Source: Jiangella rhizosphaerae (GTDB lineage: Bacteria; Actinomycetota; Actinomycetes; Jiangellales; Jiangellaceae). Taken from it: 45,815 nucleotides of DNA. Within the stretch, counting starts at the first letter, position 1, and the number at the start of each line of letters is the position of its first letter. Shown here one piece after another: positions 25,253 through 32,987 of the stretch. The notes beneath the pieces are model-generated. The model worked only from the letters and a program-made list of their open reading frames with translations. It was not told the origin of the DNA and ran no database searches. The stretch covers positions 1 to 45,815 of the forward strand of contig NZ_QUAL01000168.1 in NCBI RefSeq assembly GCF_003579925.1. Reading direction: 5' to 3'. The translations under genes were made by a program, and so were the position numbers.

Positions 25253-26467
25253 GTGAGTACATTCTCCGCAGCGGCGCGAATCGATGCCGATTCGGCGAAT
25301 TCTTCGCCGCGCTATTTCCGTCTTTCCTCATTCGAGGTCGCCACGTCCTGGGTGCACGGCTCGTTCCGAGTGCCGCCGCCTCCGCCGACCACGGCGACCC
25401 CGCGTGAGGCGCTCGACGACGCCATCCGGCCGGCGTTGCTGCGCGCGCCGTGCTTCGTGTCGTTCTCTGGCGGGCGTGACTCGTCGGCCATCCTGGCCGC
25501 CGCGACGGCGCTGGCCCGGCGCGAGGGGCACGCCGACCCCGTCCCCGTCACCGAGGTCTATCCGGACGTCCCCGACGCCGACGAGTCCGGCTGGCAGCGG
25601 CTGGTCGTCGACCACCTGCGCCTCACCGAGTGGGTCCGGTTGCCGATCCGGGGCGAGAGCGACCTGCTGGGCGAAGGCGCGCGGGCGAGCCTGCTGCGCC
25701 GCGGCGTGCTCTGGCCACCGCCGTTCCACGTGAAGGACGCCTTGTTCCAGGTGGTCGCGGGCGGTTCGATCCTCACCGGCGAGGGCGGCGACGAGATCAT
25801 CGGGCCGCGCCGCACGACGCCGGTGACGCTGCTGGTGCGCAAGCGGCGCCGGCCCCGCCCGCAGCTGCTGGTCGCCACGGCGGCGGCGCTCGCGCCGGGC
25901 TCGGTGCGCCGGTCGCGAGTACGCCGGCAGATGGCCGGCGACGCGCAGCAGCCGTGGCTGCGCCCGGCGGTCGTCCGCCGCCACCGGCGCCTGCTCGCGG
26001 CCGACGAGGCGTCCGAACCGCTGGCGTGGGACCGGTCGCTCTGGTGGGTGCGGCACCGCCGTGCCGTCGAGGCCGTCCTCGCCAACTACGACGCGCTGGG
26101 TGCGGAGTTCGGCGTCTGGGTCGGGCACCCGCTGCTCGACACCGGGTTCCTCGCCGCGCTCACCCGGTTCGGCGGCCGGTGGGGGTTCGCGGGCCGGACG
26201 GCGCTGATGCGCATCCTGTTCTCCGACGTGCTGCCCGACGAGATCCTGCGCCGGTCCAGCAAGGCCAGCTTCGACCGCGCCTACATGGGCGAGCCGACGC
26301 GCGCGTTCGCCCGCGACTGGGACGGCTCCGGGGTGGACCCGGAGCTCGTCGACCCCGAGGCGCTGCGCGCGGCCTGGCTGTCCGACCGGCCCTCGACGCT
26401 GTCCGGCACGCTGCTGCAGCAGGCCTGGCTGGCCGCGCAGCCCAGTCCCCCGCGAGGTGCCGAGTGA
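25253..26467 (+). CDS. lasso cyclase (C), asparagine-synthetase-like, short form
   Basis: Activates the ring acid side chain as an acyl-adenylate and closes the macrolactam. The 404-residue product has the ATP PPi-loop FSGGRDSS at residues 71-78 and the synthetase motif TGEGGDEIIGPRR at about 174-186. Family cyclases usually carry an N-terminal glutamine-amidotransferase-like domain before this loop; here only about 70 residues precede it and no such domain is visible, so it is a reduced form. The GTG start has AGGGGAG six bases upstream; in-frame starts further up (ATG at 25178) would add only 25 residues. It overlaps B2 by GTGA. Confidence 0.85.
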   Translation: MSTFSAAARIDADSANSSPRYFRLSSFEVATSWVHGSFRVPPPPPTTATPREALDDAIRPALLRAPCFVSFSGGRDSSAILAAATALARREGHADPVPVTEVYPDVPDADESGWQRLVVDHLRLTEWVRLPIRGESDLLGEGARASLLRRGVLWPPPFHVKDALFQVVAGGSILTGEGGDEIIGPRRTTPVTLLVRKRRRPRPQLLVATAAALAPGSVRRSRVRRQMAGDAQQPWLRPAVVRRHRRLLAADEASEPLAWDRSLWWVRHRRAVEAVLANYDALGAEFGVWVGHPLLDTGFLAALTRFGGRWGFAGRTALMRILFSDVLPDEILRRSSKASFDRAYMGEPTRAFARDWDGSGVDPELVDPEALRAAWLSDRPSTLSGTLLQQAWLAAQPSPPRGAE

Positions 26468-26919
26468 GGAATCCACTGTCCTTGGTCCGGGCCGTCCCGG
26501 CGCGTGAGTGGCCGTCCGTCGTGGCGGCCGTCGTCATCGCGGCGACGGTCGAGGCCGGGCTGCGGGTCATGCGGCTGCCCCGGCTGGCCGCCTGGCTGGG
26601 CGCGCCGCTGGGGCTGGAGCTGGAATCGCCGCTCATGCCGGCAGACGGCGGCACGACGCGGCTGACCGCGGCGGAACGGCGACGGCTGCGGGCGGTCTGG
26701 CGGGTGCTGCGGCACTGGCCGTTCGGCGACACCTGCCTGCGCCGGGCGCTGGTGAGCGGCCACGTGCTGCGTCGCCGGAGGCCGGTGCTGCGGGTGGGGG
26801 TGGCGAAGATCGAGGGTCGCATCCAGGCGCACGCGTGGCTGGAGATCGACGGCGTGAGCCTCGACCCCGTGGGCGCGGCCACGTATCAGGCGTTCGAGGC
26901 GATGGGCGGGCTGCGATGA
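26464..26919 (+). CDS. lasso leader peptidase (B2, transglutaminase-like)
   Basis: A 151-residue cysteine protease that removes the leader after the conserved Thr region. The catalytic Cys is C91 in FGDTCLRRALVSGHVLRR and the His is H123 in IQAHAWLEIDG, with an Asp shortly after (D129 or D134). The N-terminal 60 residues are Ala/Val/Leu-rich, as in other B2 proteins. The GTG start overlaps the C stop and the end overlaps the kinase by ATGA, so C, B2 and K are translationally coupled. Confidence 0.88.
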   Translation: MRNPLSLVRAVPAREWPSVVAAVVIAATVEAGLRVMRLPRLAAWLGAPLGLELESPLMPADGGTTRLTAAERRRLRAVWRVLRHWPFGDTCLRRALVSGHVLRRRRPVLRVGVAKIEGRIQAHAWLEIDGVSLDPVGAATYQAFEAMGGLR

Positions 26920-27872
26920 GCGCGGAACGGCAGCTGCTCTACGGGCTGAGCGTGGCCTCGGAGGTCCCGCTGCACCAGGACCGCGCCGTCGGAGTCGACG
27001 GTGAGCCGGACGTCGACATCCGCTGGGGCGACCCCGTCGCACTGACGCTGGAGCCACCGGCCGGCCGCGTCCTGGCGCACCTGGAGACCGACCAGCCGTA
27101 CTACACGTTCACCCGGACCGGCGACGGCGGCTGGATGCTGCGGTTCTACCGGACCTGCGACTTCGTGGTCGCGCCGGACGCCCGCTCGGTACGGGTGCAC
27201 GTGGTCGAGGGCGCCGACCCGGGGGTCGCAGGCATCCTGACCGCCGGAGCGCTGCTGTCGTTCCTCGTCACGATCCGCGGCCACGTCGTCCTGCACGCGA
27301 GCGCCGTCCACCTGGGCGCCGGCGCGGTGGCGTTCGTCGGCCGGTCCGGCATGGGCAAGTCGACCATGGCGACGCTGATGTGCGCGGCCGGCGGCGCGCT
27401 GATCACCGACGACGTGCTCCGGCTGGACGATGACGGCGACGACCGGCTGGCCTGCCGGCTGGGCGCGACGGAGCTGCGGCTGCGCAAGTCCGCCGCCGAG
27501 CTGGTCGAGCAGTTCGCGGTGGCCCCGTCGAGCCGGCTCACCAGCGACGCCCGCGACGCGCTCAGCGTGGTGACGGCCCAGGCCGACCGGGTCCCGCTGG
27601 CCGGCATCGTGTTCCCGCTGCCGGACCGCGAGCGGCAGGCGATCGAGCTCACCCGCATGGGCGCGATGGAGGCGCTGATCACGCTGCTGCGGTTCCCCCG
27701 GCTGCTCGGCTGGACCGACCCCGACATCCTCGACCGGCAGTTCCAGCAGGCCGGCGAGATCGTCGAACGCGTGCCGGTGTTCGTGGCGCACGTGCCGTGG
27801 GGGCCGCCGTTCTCGCCGGCGATCGCGCCCGCCATCGCCGACGCCGTCGGCCTCGGGGTGCCGGCCGGCTGA
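26916..27872 (+). CDS. HPr-kinase-like protein of the lasso cluster, putative precursor kinase (K)
   Basis: A 318-residue protein with a C-terminal HPr-kinase-type P-loop domain: VVLHASAVHLGAGAVAFVG, Walker A GRSGMGKST at about residues 142-150 and the acidic ITDDVLRLDDDG. The N-terminal 110 residues are a beta-rich segment (LLYGLSVASEVPL, HLETDQPYYTFTRTGDGGW) and not the HPr-binding domain of true HPr kinase. Such proteins in paeninodin-type clusters phosphorylate the C-terminal Ser of the lasso precursor. Both precursors here end in Ser. It overlaps B2 by ATGA and is the last gene of the operon. Function is inferred from this combination; catalysis is not proven by sequence. Confidence 0.8.
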   Translation: MSAERQLLYGLSVASEVPLHQDRAVGVDGEPDVDIRWGDPVALTLEPPAGRVLAHLETDQPYYTFTRTGDGGWMLRFYRTCDFVVAPDARSVRVHVVEGADPGVAGILTAGALLSFLVTIRGHVVLHASAVHLGAGAVAFVGRSGMGKSTMATLMCAAGGALITDDVLRLDDDGDDRLACRLGATELRLRKSAAELVEQFAVAPSSRLTSDARDALSVVTAQADRVPLAGIVFPLPDRERQAIELTRMGAMEALITLLRFPRLLGWTDPDILDRQFQQAGEIVERVPVFVAHVPWGPPFSPAIAPAIADAVGLGVPAG

Positions 27873-27884
27873 GCGCTCCCGCCG

Positions 27885-28292
27885 TCAGCCCTGGCGGTAG
27901 AGCGGGGTCGCGCCGGAGGTGGCGCCGGACCGGGCGGGCGTCTCGGCCGAGACGGTGTCGGTGCGGTTGCGGGCGTGTGCCTGGCCGAGCCAGTCGCCCA
28001 CCTCGGGCTCGTCGGCGTCGCGGCCGGCGTTCCGCTCGTGCCGGGCGACCTGCTCGCGCAGGTACTCGATCTCCTCGCGCCGGGCGCGCGAGCGGTTCAC
28101 CCCGGCGACGATCGCCATGATGCCGAGCAGCAGGAGCAGGCCGGCGGCGACCCCCGCGGCGAAGACGCCCCAGACCGGCGAGTCGAGGTCGACGTCGAAC
28201 GCGCTGAGTGCGACGGTATCGCCGCCGGCGATGACGGCGACGACGACCGCTGCCGCGGCAACGACGAGGAGGAGCAGTCCGAGCACGATCAT
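27885..28292 (-). CDS. small two-helix membrane protein with coiled-coil tail
   Basis: A 135-residue product with two hydrophobic helices (MIVLGLLLLVVAAAAVVVAV and VWGVFAAGVAAGLLLLLGIM) and a charged helix NRSRARREEIEYLREQVARH, then a polar tail. This layout is like LapA/DUF1049 proteins of unknown function. The start ATG is preceded by AAAGGA; a longer frame upstream has no such site. It converges with the lasso kinase 12 bases away and is not obviously part of that pathway. Confidence 0.65.
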   Translation of the reverse strand: MIVLGLLLLVVAAAAVVVAVIAGGDTVALSAFDVDLDSPVWGVFAAGVAAGLLLLLGIMAIVAGVNRSRARREEIEYLREQVARHERNAGRDADEPEVGDWLGQAHARNRTDTVSAETPARSGATSGATPLYRQG

Positions 28293-28913
28293 GCCGGGTC
28301 CTTTCCGCAGGCGGCGTGTCAGTAGACATCTCTTCCCGTGCCCACATCGGGGCAAACCCGGACGTCTCGCGCGATGAGTTCCGGCGACGGGCCAGGTCGA
28401 CCGTCGGAGAGCAGGCCAGGCCGCCGTGGTACGTCTTCCGCCTCTCGCCCGCGACGGTGTTCGCGCTCGGCGCCGAGGAGCCGTACGGCGCGACGCGGTT
28501 CACGTTCCGAGCAGCCTCGTTGCCCGCGCGCACCACGAAGGGTCTATTGGTCAGACGGGATCGGTGCACCTCACCCGCGGCGCGACCACGTCAGAGCGTC
28601 GCTCTGGTCTCGATCCGGTCCTGACGCGAGTGAGGTGCTTCTCATCAGCATGAGGAGCGCCGCCGCAGGCCACTCGGGCTTGTTGGCACGCCGGTAAGCG
28701 GGCGTCCTCAACACCTGGAGCCGACCTCGACAGCCAAACTCACGCTCTACGCCCGAAGCGGCGCCCAGAACCCGACGCCAGCTATCGAAGACGACCGTTC
28801 CCATCGACGACTCCCAAGCGTCCTGCCGTCGCCACACGCACCCGTCCCTCTGATAGGTGGACGAAGAACTGGCACCCCCGGGGGGTGAAGGTCACGCGGA
28901 CTCACTCGGCGAA
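28293..28913. other. 621-base gap with a gene remnant and foldbacks
   Basis: Apart from the oxidoreductase-like remnant at 28316, no gene is supported. GCACCTCAC (28566-28574) and GTGAGGTGC (28630-28638) form an inverted repeat that encloses a CAGAGC-GTC-GCTCTG hairpin (28592-28606). Confidence 0.5.
28316..28624 (+). pseudogene. remnant of a pyridoxamine 5'-phosphate oxidase-like (PPOX) protein
   Basis: The frame encodes HIGANPDVSRDEFRRRARST, then PPWYVFRLSPATVFALGAEE and PYGATRFTF by codon 64. The pattern RLxPxTVFAL...ATRFTF is like the end of small flavin/F420-binding split-barrel proteins. The N-terminal cofactor-binding half is absent and the frame after residue 64 looks random. It is best read as a decayed fragment. 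The match is by eye and weak. Confidence 0.35.
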
Positions 28914-29597
28914 CTAGTCGCCGTCGCGCATGATGTCGAGGTCGACCGGGCCGTCGATGCCGTCGACCCGGGCGAAGGTGTTCACCTGCCAGACGTGCCA
29001 CCGCTCGTCCGTGGGCCGGCGGAAGAAGCGGTAGTCCCACAGCCGCCGATCCAGGCCGTCGCGGACCGGGTAGAGGTCGTCCCAGTCGGGCCGGACGTAG
29101 AACAGCAGGTCGCGGCCCCACGCGGTCTCGACCCGCTCGACGAACGCGTCGACCTCGGCGGCCACCGCGTCCGCCGGCGGGCGCTCGCTGCAGTTGCCGG
29201 TCAGCTCCAGGTCGATGACCGGCGGCAGTGCGTCGTCGTCGGGCGGCGCGACGGCGAGGAAGTTCTCGGCCTGGGCCGCGCCCGGTGCGCAGAGGGTGAA
29301 GAAGTGGTAGGCGCCGCGGTCGAGCCCGACGCGGCCGGCGCCGGCCCAGTTCTCCTCGAACCAGTCGTCGACCCAGCCCTGGCCCTCGGTGGCCTTGATG
29401 TAGGCGAACTCGATGCCGTCGCCGGCGACGGCGTCCCAGTCGATCTCGCCCTGGTGCGCCGAGACGTCGATGCCGTAGCGCTCGCCGTGCTCGAGCGCCG
29501 GCCGCCAGTGCGGGATGATGCCGAACCAGAGCACCGCGCCCAGCCCGAATGCCGCGACCACCACCACCGAGACCGTGACGATGATGCGTCGGCGCAT
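28914..29597 (-). CDS. membrane-anchored GH25 lysozyme
   Basis: A 227-residue muramidase. The N-terminal RRRIIVTVSVVVVAAFGLGAVLWFG helix is a signal anchor. The GH25 domain then shows YGIDVSAHQGEIDWDAVAGD with the first Asp, FAYIKATEGQGW with the conserved Glu, GAYHFFTL, and the catalytic VIDLELTGNC with the DxE pair, ending GPVDLDIMRDGD. It cuts the MurNAc-GlcNAc bond of peptidoglycan outside the membrane, for remodelling or against other cells. GGGGGAA precedes the ATG. Confidence 0.92.
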   Translation of the reverse strand: MRRRIIVTVSVVVVAAFGLGAVLWFGIIPHWRPALEHGERYGIDVSAHQGEIDWDAVAGDGIEFAYIKATEGQGWVDDWFEENWAGAGRVGLDRGAYHFFTLCAPGAAQAENFLAVAPPDDDALPPVIDLELTGNCSERPPADAVAAEVDAFVERVETAWGRDLLFYVRPDWDDLYPVRDGLDRRLWDYRFFRRPTDERWHVWQVNTFARVDGIDGPVDLDIMRDGD

Positions 29598-29666
29598 AGG
29601 CGATTCCCCCTGATCCGTACTCTTCGTCCGCCACCCTAACCGGCCAGGAGGACGTATCGTCGCGGC

Positions 29667-30464
29667 ATGGCACCGGACGTGTGGGATCAGGGCGACGCCT
29701 ACGAGGCGTACGTCGGGCGCTGGAGCCGCCGCGTCGCCGCCGCCTTCGTGCCGTGGCTGGAGGTTCCCGCCGGCGCACGGTGGGTGGACGTCGGCTGCGG
29801 CACCGGCGCGCTCACCGAGGCCGTGCTGACGCTCGCCGAACCGGCCTCCGTCCTCGGCGTCGACCCGTCCGACGGCTTCCTCCAGACGGCCCGCGCACAG
29901 GTTCCCGGCGCGACGTTCGAGGTCGGTTCCGCGGCGGCCTTGCCGGTCGGCGACGGCGCGGCCGACGCCGTGGTCAGCGGGCTGGCGATCAACTTCGTGC
30001 CCGACGCCGCGGCCGCGGTCGCGGAGCTCGTCCGGGTGGCCGCGCCAGGCGCCGTCGTCGCCGCGTACGTGTGGGACTACGCCGAGGGCATGGAGCTCAT
30101 GCGGCACTTCTGGGCCGCCGCCGCGGACGTCGACCCGGCCGGCGCCGGCCTCGACGAGGGTGCCCGGTTCCCGCTGTGCCGGCCCGAGCCGCTGAGTCAC
30201 CTGTGGCTGGCTGCCGGGCTGTCCGACGTGACGGTCCGGTCCATCGACATCCCGACAGTGTTCGCGACGTTCGACGACTACTGGAGCCCGTTCCTCGGCG
30301 GTCAGGGAGCGGCACCGGGATACCTGGCCACGCTGCCGCGGCCGCGGCAGGACGCCATCCGCGACGCTGTGCGGGAGCGGCTGCCGGTGGCGGCGGACGG
30401 CTCCATCACGCTGACCGCCCGCGCCTGGGCCGTCCGCGGCGTGCGACGCTCGGTACGGAATTGA
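29667..30464 (+). CDS. class I SAM-dependent methyltransferase
   Basis: A 265-residue protein with motif I RWVDVGCGTGALTEAVL, acidic VLGVDPSDGFL, and the post-motif region AAALPVGDGAADAVVSGLAINFVPD. This is the Methyltransf_11/25 type of unknown substrate. The start is ATG and it is divergent from the lysozyme gene 69 bases away. Its last codons (AWAVRGVR) have a partial echo 290 bases downstream (see the 18-base direct repeat). Confidence 0.85.
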   Translation: MAPDVWDQGDAYEAYVGRWSRRVAAAFVPWLEVPAGARWVDVGCGTGALTEAVLTLAEPASVLGVDPSDGFLQTARAQVPGATFEVGSAAALPVGDGAADAVVSGLAINFVPDAAAAVAELVRVAAPGAVVAAYVWDYAEGMELMRHFWAAAADVDPAGAGLDEGARFPLCRPEPLSHLWLAAGLSDVTVRSIDIPTVFATFDDYWSPFLGGQGAAPGYLATLPRPRQDAIRDAVRERLPVAADGSITLTARAWAVRGVRRSVRN

Positions 30465-30625
30465 GGGTCGCGAGATGGACACCGTGAGTCCTGCGGCCGA
30501 GGGGAGCGGTCGCGGCCTGCGGGCCACCTCTAGAGCCACGGTCGGCCCGTCGCCGAAGCATCGTCGGCCGTGCTCGGTCGCACCTCGCATCTGCAACAGC
30601 CCCACCAGCGCCGACCGAAGTCGAT

Positions 30626-30674
30626 CATGGAGAAATGCGGGTTCCAGGTCGCCTGGAAGCCGCATTTCTCCATG
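30626..30674. terminator. long hairpin between convergent genes
   Basis: CATGGAGAAATGCGG (30626-30640) pairs exactly with CCGCATTTCTCCATG (30660-30674). Inside, TTCCAGG pairs with CCTGGAA around TCG, with one G-G mismatch between the two stems. It sits between the methyltransferase and thioredoxin genes and would fit a two-way terminator, or a palindromic repeat element. Confidence 0.55.
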
Positions 30675-30739
30675 CTCAACGCGACGGCGTGGGTTTGCTG
30701 TCGTTGCGGGTCCCTGGGCCGTCCGCGGCGGCGTCCGGG

Positions 30740-31063
30740 TCAGCGGCTGAGCGCGTCCTCCAGCTCCTTGAGCAGCCGGGCCTTCGGCCGCGCCCCGACC
30801 AGCGCCTGTACCGGCTCGCCGTCGACGAACAGCATGAGCGTGGGCAGCGACATGATGCGGTAGCGGGCGCCCAGCTCGGGGTGCTCGTCGGTGTTCACCT
30901 TGCGGATCGCGACGGTGCCGTCGAGCTCGTCGGCGAGCTCGGCCAGCATCGGGGCGATCATGTGGCACGGCGGGCACCACTGCGCCCAGAAGTCGACCAG
31001 CACCGGGATGTCGCTGTGCAGCACCTCGCGGTCGAACGTCTCGTCGGTGACGGTCAGCGTCAT
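30740..31063 (-). CDS. trxA: thioredoxin
   Basis: A 107-residue thioredoxin, the usual length. The active site is FWAQWCPPCHMIAPML: WCPPC replaces the common WCGPC, which is known to alter redox potential in related folds. The cis-Pro loop is SLPTLMLFVDG. It overlaps the MerR regulator by ATGA, so the two are one operon and the thioredoxin is probably made when that regulator is activated. It is not the housekeeping trxB-trxA pair. Confidence 0.92.
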   Translation of the reverse strand: MTLTVTDETFDREVLHSDIPVLVDFWAQWCPPCHMIAPMLAELADELDGTVAIRKVNTDEHPELGARYRIMSLPTLMLFVDGEPVQALVGARPKARLLKELEDALSR

Positions 31064-31434
31064 GGCCGCTCCCGGTGCTCGGCCCGCGCCTGGGCGTCGT
31101 CGAGCTTGGCCCGGATGCCGGCGCGGATCGCCGTCAGCCGGTCGAGGTAGCCGTCGACCTCGGCGAGCTTGCGCCGGTAGGTTTCGATCGAGTCCGCACA
31201 GGAGTCGCCGGACTCGTGGCCGGAGCGCAGGCAGTCGACGAACGGGCGGGTGTCGTCGAGGCTGAAACCGATGCCCTGCAGCGTCTGGATCTCCGTGACC
31301 AGCCGCAGGTCGTCCTCGTCGTACTCGCGGTAGCCGTTCGGGGCGCGCTGCGCCATCAGCAGGCCCTGGGACTCGTAGAACCGCAGCGCGCGCGTGGTGG
31401 TGCCGGCGCGCTGGGCGAGGTCGCCGATTCGCAT
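31060..31434 (-). CDS. MerR-family regulator
   Basis: A 124-residue MerR protein. The N-terminal winged helix is MRIGDLAQRAGTTTRALRFY followed by ESQGLLMAQRAPNGYREYDE, then the dimer helix. Two cysteines, in DCLRSGHESGDSCADS, lie 11 residues apart in the effector region, which would suit thiol or metal sensing. The gene is upstream of trxA in the same operon. The perfect palindrome at 31449-31468 lies 15 bases before its start codon and is the likely operator. Confidence 0.88.
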   Translation of the reverse strand: MRIGDLAQRAGTTTRALRFYESQGLLMAQRAPNGYREYDEDDLRLVTEIQTLQGIGFSLDDTRPFVDCLRSGHESGDSCADSIETYRRKLAEVDGYLDRLTAIRAGIRAKLDDAQARAEHRERP

Positions 31435-31448
31435 GCCTCGACGGTAAT

Positions 31449-31468
31449 CCTTGACGCGCGCGTCAAGG
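31449..31468. promoter_or_regulatory. MerR operator of the merR-trxA operon
   Basis: CCTTGACGCGCGCGTCAAGG is a perfect 20-base palindrome 15 bases upstream of the MerR start codon. CTTGAC...GTCAAG dyads are typical of MerR-family operators, which lie between the -35 and -10 elements. Confidence 0.75.
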
Positions 31469-31478
31469 CAAGACGCGG

Positions 31479-32690
31479 TCAGGCGTGCTCGACGGTGGGT
31501 GGCGTGGCGTAGACGTCGAGGAGGCGGCGTTCGGCGTCGGCGAGGGCGAGCCGGACGGCGCCGAGCGCGACGGCGTCGTCGCCGAGCCGGGACAGCTCCA
31601 GCCGCGGCTCGACCAGCGTGCGCCGGTTCAGGTGCCGGCGCAGACCGGCCACGATGACGTCGCCGGCCAGGGTGATGCTGCCGCCGATGACGACCAGTTC
31701 GGGGTCGATGGCGGACACGAAGGAGGCCAGGCCGCGCGCCAGCCGGGCACAGGCCTCGTCGACGGCCTGCAGCGCCCGGGGGTCGCCACCGGCCGCCGCG
31801 GCGAGGACGGCCGCGGCGTCGGCGCTCTGGTCGTCGCCGAGCTCACGGGCGCGGCGCAGGATCGACGACGTCCCGACGGCGGACTCCAGCGGGCCGAGCC
31901 CGTCGGCCTGCACGCCCTGCGGTTCCTCCTCGAGCTCGAGGAAGCCGATCTCGCCGGCCGCGCCGTGGGCGCCACGGTGCAGCCGGCCGTCGACCAGCAC
32001 GGCGGCGCCGATGCGGGCGCCCCATTGCAGGAGGATGAGGTTCTCGGCGTCGCCGCCGGTCCCGTTCCACCGTTCGGCCATGACGGCGAGGTTGACGTCG
32101 TTCTCGACCCGCACCGGGCAGTCGAGCCCGCGGCGGAACAGGCTGGCGAGTTCCAGCGAGCTCCATCCGGGGACGGACGGGGCCTGCACGACGGCGCCGC
32201 GACTGTCGTCGACGATGCCGGGCGTACCGATGCCCACCGCCGCGACGTCAGCCGCCGGGATCGACACCTGGTCCAGCGCCGTCCGCATGGTCGCCTCGAC
32301 CTGGTCGAGCAGCTCGGCATGGGTGCCGGTCGCGGTGACGTCGCGACGTGCATAGGAGACGACCCGGCCGCTGAGATCGGCGACCGCGCAGTAGATCTTG
32401 TGCGGTCCGACGTCGATGCCGAGGACGTGCCACGCGTCGGCGCGGAAGCGCAGCACGCGCGCCGGCCGCCCCATGCGGGGCAGATCGGGGTCGGGCGCCT
32501 CGGTCTCCTCGACCCAGCCGTCGGCCATCAGCGTCGACACCGCCGCGGTGACCGTCGGGCGGGACAGACTGGTCGCCTGGACGAGCTCGGTCACGCGCGC
32601 CGTCCCCGCGGCGCGGATGGCGCTGAGGACCGCCGCGCAGTTCATGAGCCGAAGCACCTGCGGCCCGCTGCCATGTCCGGTTTGCTTCAC
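31479..32690 (-). CDS. ROK-family transcriptional regulator
   Basis: A 403-residue repressor. Residues about 15-80 are a winged helix-turn-helix (VLSAIRAAGTARVTELVQAT, LSRPTVTAAVSTLMADGWVEE), and the rest is a ROK sugar-kinase fold: VLGIDVGPHKIYCAVADLSG, VGIGTPGIVDD, PVRVENDVNLAVMAERW and GAAGEIGFLELE. The family's zinc-site cysteines are not evident in the part after GEIGF. It would sense a sugar and control the divergent locus at 33-42.9 kb. GTG start with GGGGGCGGA just upstream. Confidence 0.88.
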   Translation of the reverse strand: MKQTGHGSGPQVLRLMNCAAVLSAIRAAGTARVTELVQATSLSRPTVTAAVSTLMADGWVEETEAPDPDLPRMGRPARVLRFRADAWHVLGIDVGPHKIYCAVADLSGRVVSYARRDVTATGTHAELLDQVEATMRTALDQVSIPAADVAAVGIGTPGIVDDSRGAVVQAPSVPGWSSLELASLFRRGLDCPVRVENDVNLAVMAERWNGTGGDAENLILLQWGARIGAAVLVDGRLHRGAHGAAGEIGFLELEEEPQGVQADGLGPLESAVGTSSILRRARELGDDQSADAAAVLAAAAGGDPRALQAVDEACARLARGLASFVSAIDPELVVIGGSITLAGDVIVAGLRRHLNRRTLVEPRLELSRLGDDAVALGAVRLALADAERRLLDVYATPPTVEHA

Positions 32691-32742
32691 TCCGCCCCCT
32701 TGACACCGACGTGTCGTGCCAACATAGTGATCATTCACACAT

Positions 32743-32763
32743 AGTGAAGGAAGTTTCTTTACT
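32743..32763. promoter_or_regulatory. ROK-type operator
   Basis: A 21-base imperfect dyad: AGTGAAGGAA, centre G, TTTCTTTACT, with 8 of 10 pairs symmetrical. TTTACTAA-type half-sites are common for actinobacterial ROK repressors. A second short dyad GTGA-TCAT-TCAC lies at 32727-32738. Both are 37-73 bases before the ROK start and about 225-260 before the secreted-protein gene. Confidence 0.5.
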
Positions 32764-32987
32764 AAGTCTAGGCGGCGCACTGACGACACCGTCGGAGGGC
32801 CGCCGTACCCGCCGCCGACGCTCGGGAGGTCGCCCGACCGTACCTCGTCTGAGTACCGCAATCACCGCCCCGTCAGCTCGATTCGAGGCTCTGCTTGCCG
32901 GCACATGCAGGGCGCTACCCATGAACTCCACGCAGTAGTCCCCACGCGTTCGTTCAGGTCACTACCGGTCTCCCCCCGGAGGAAGCC

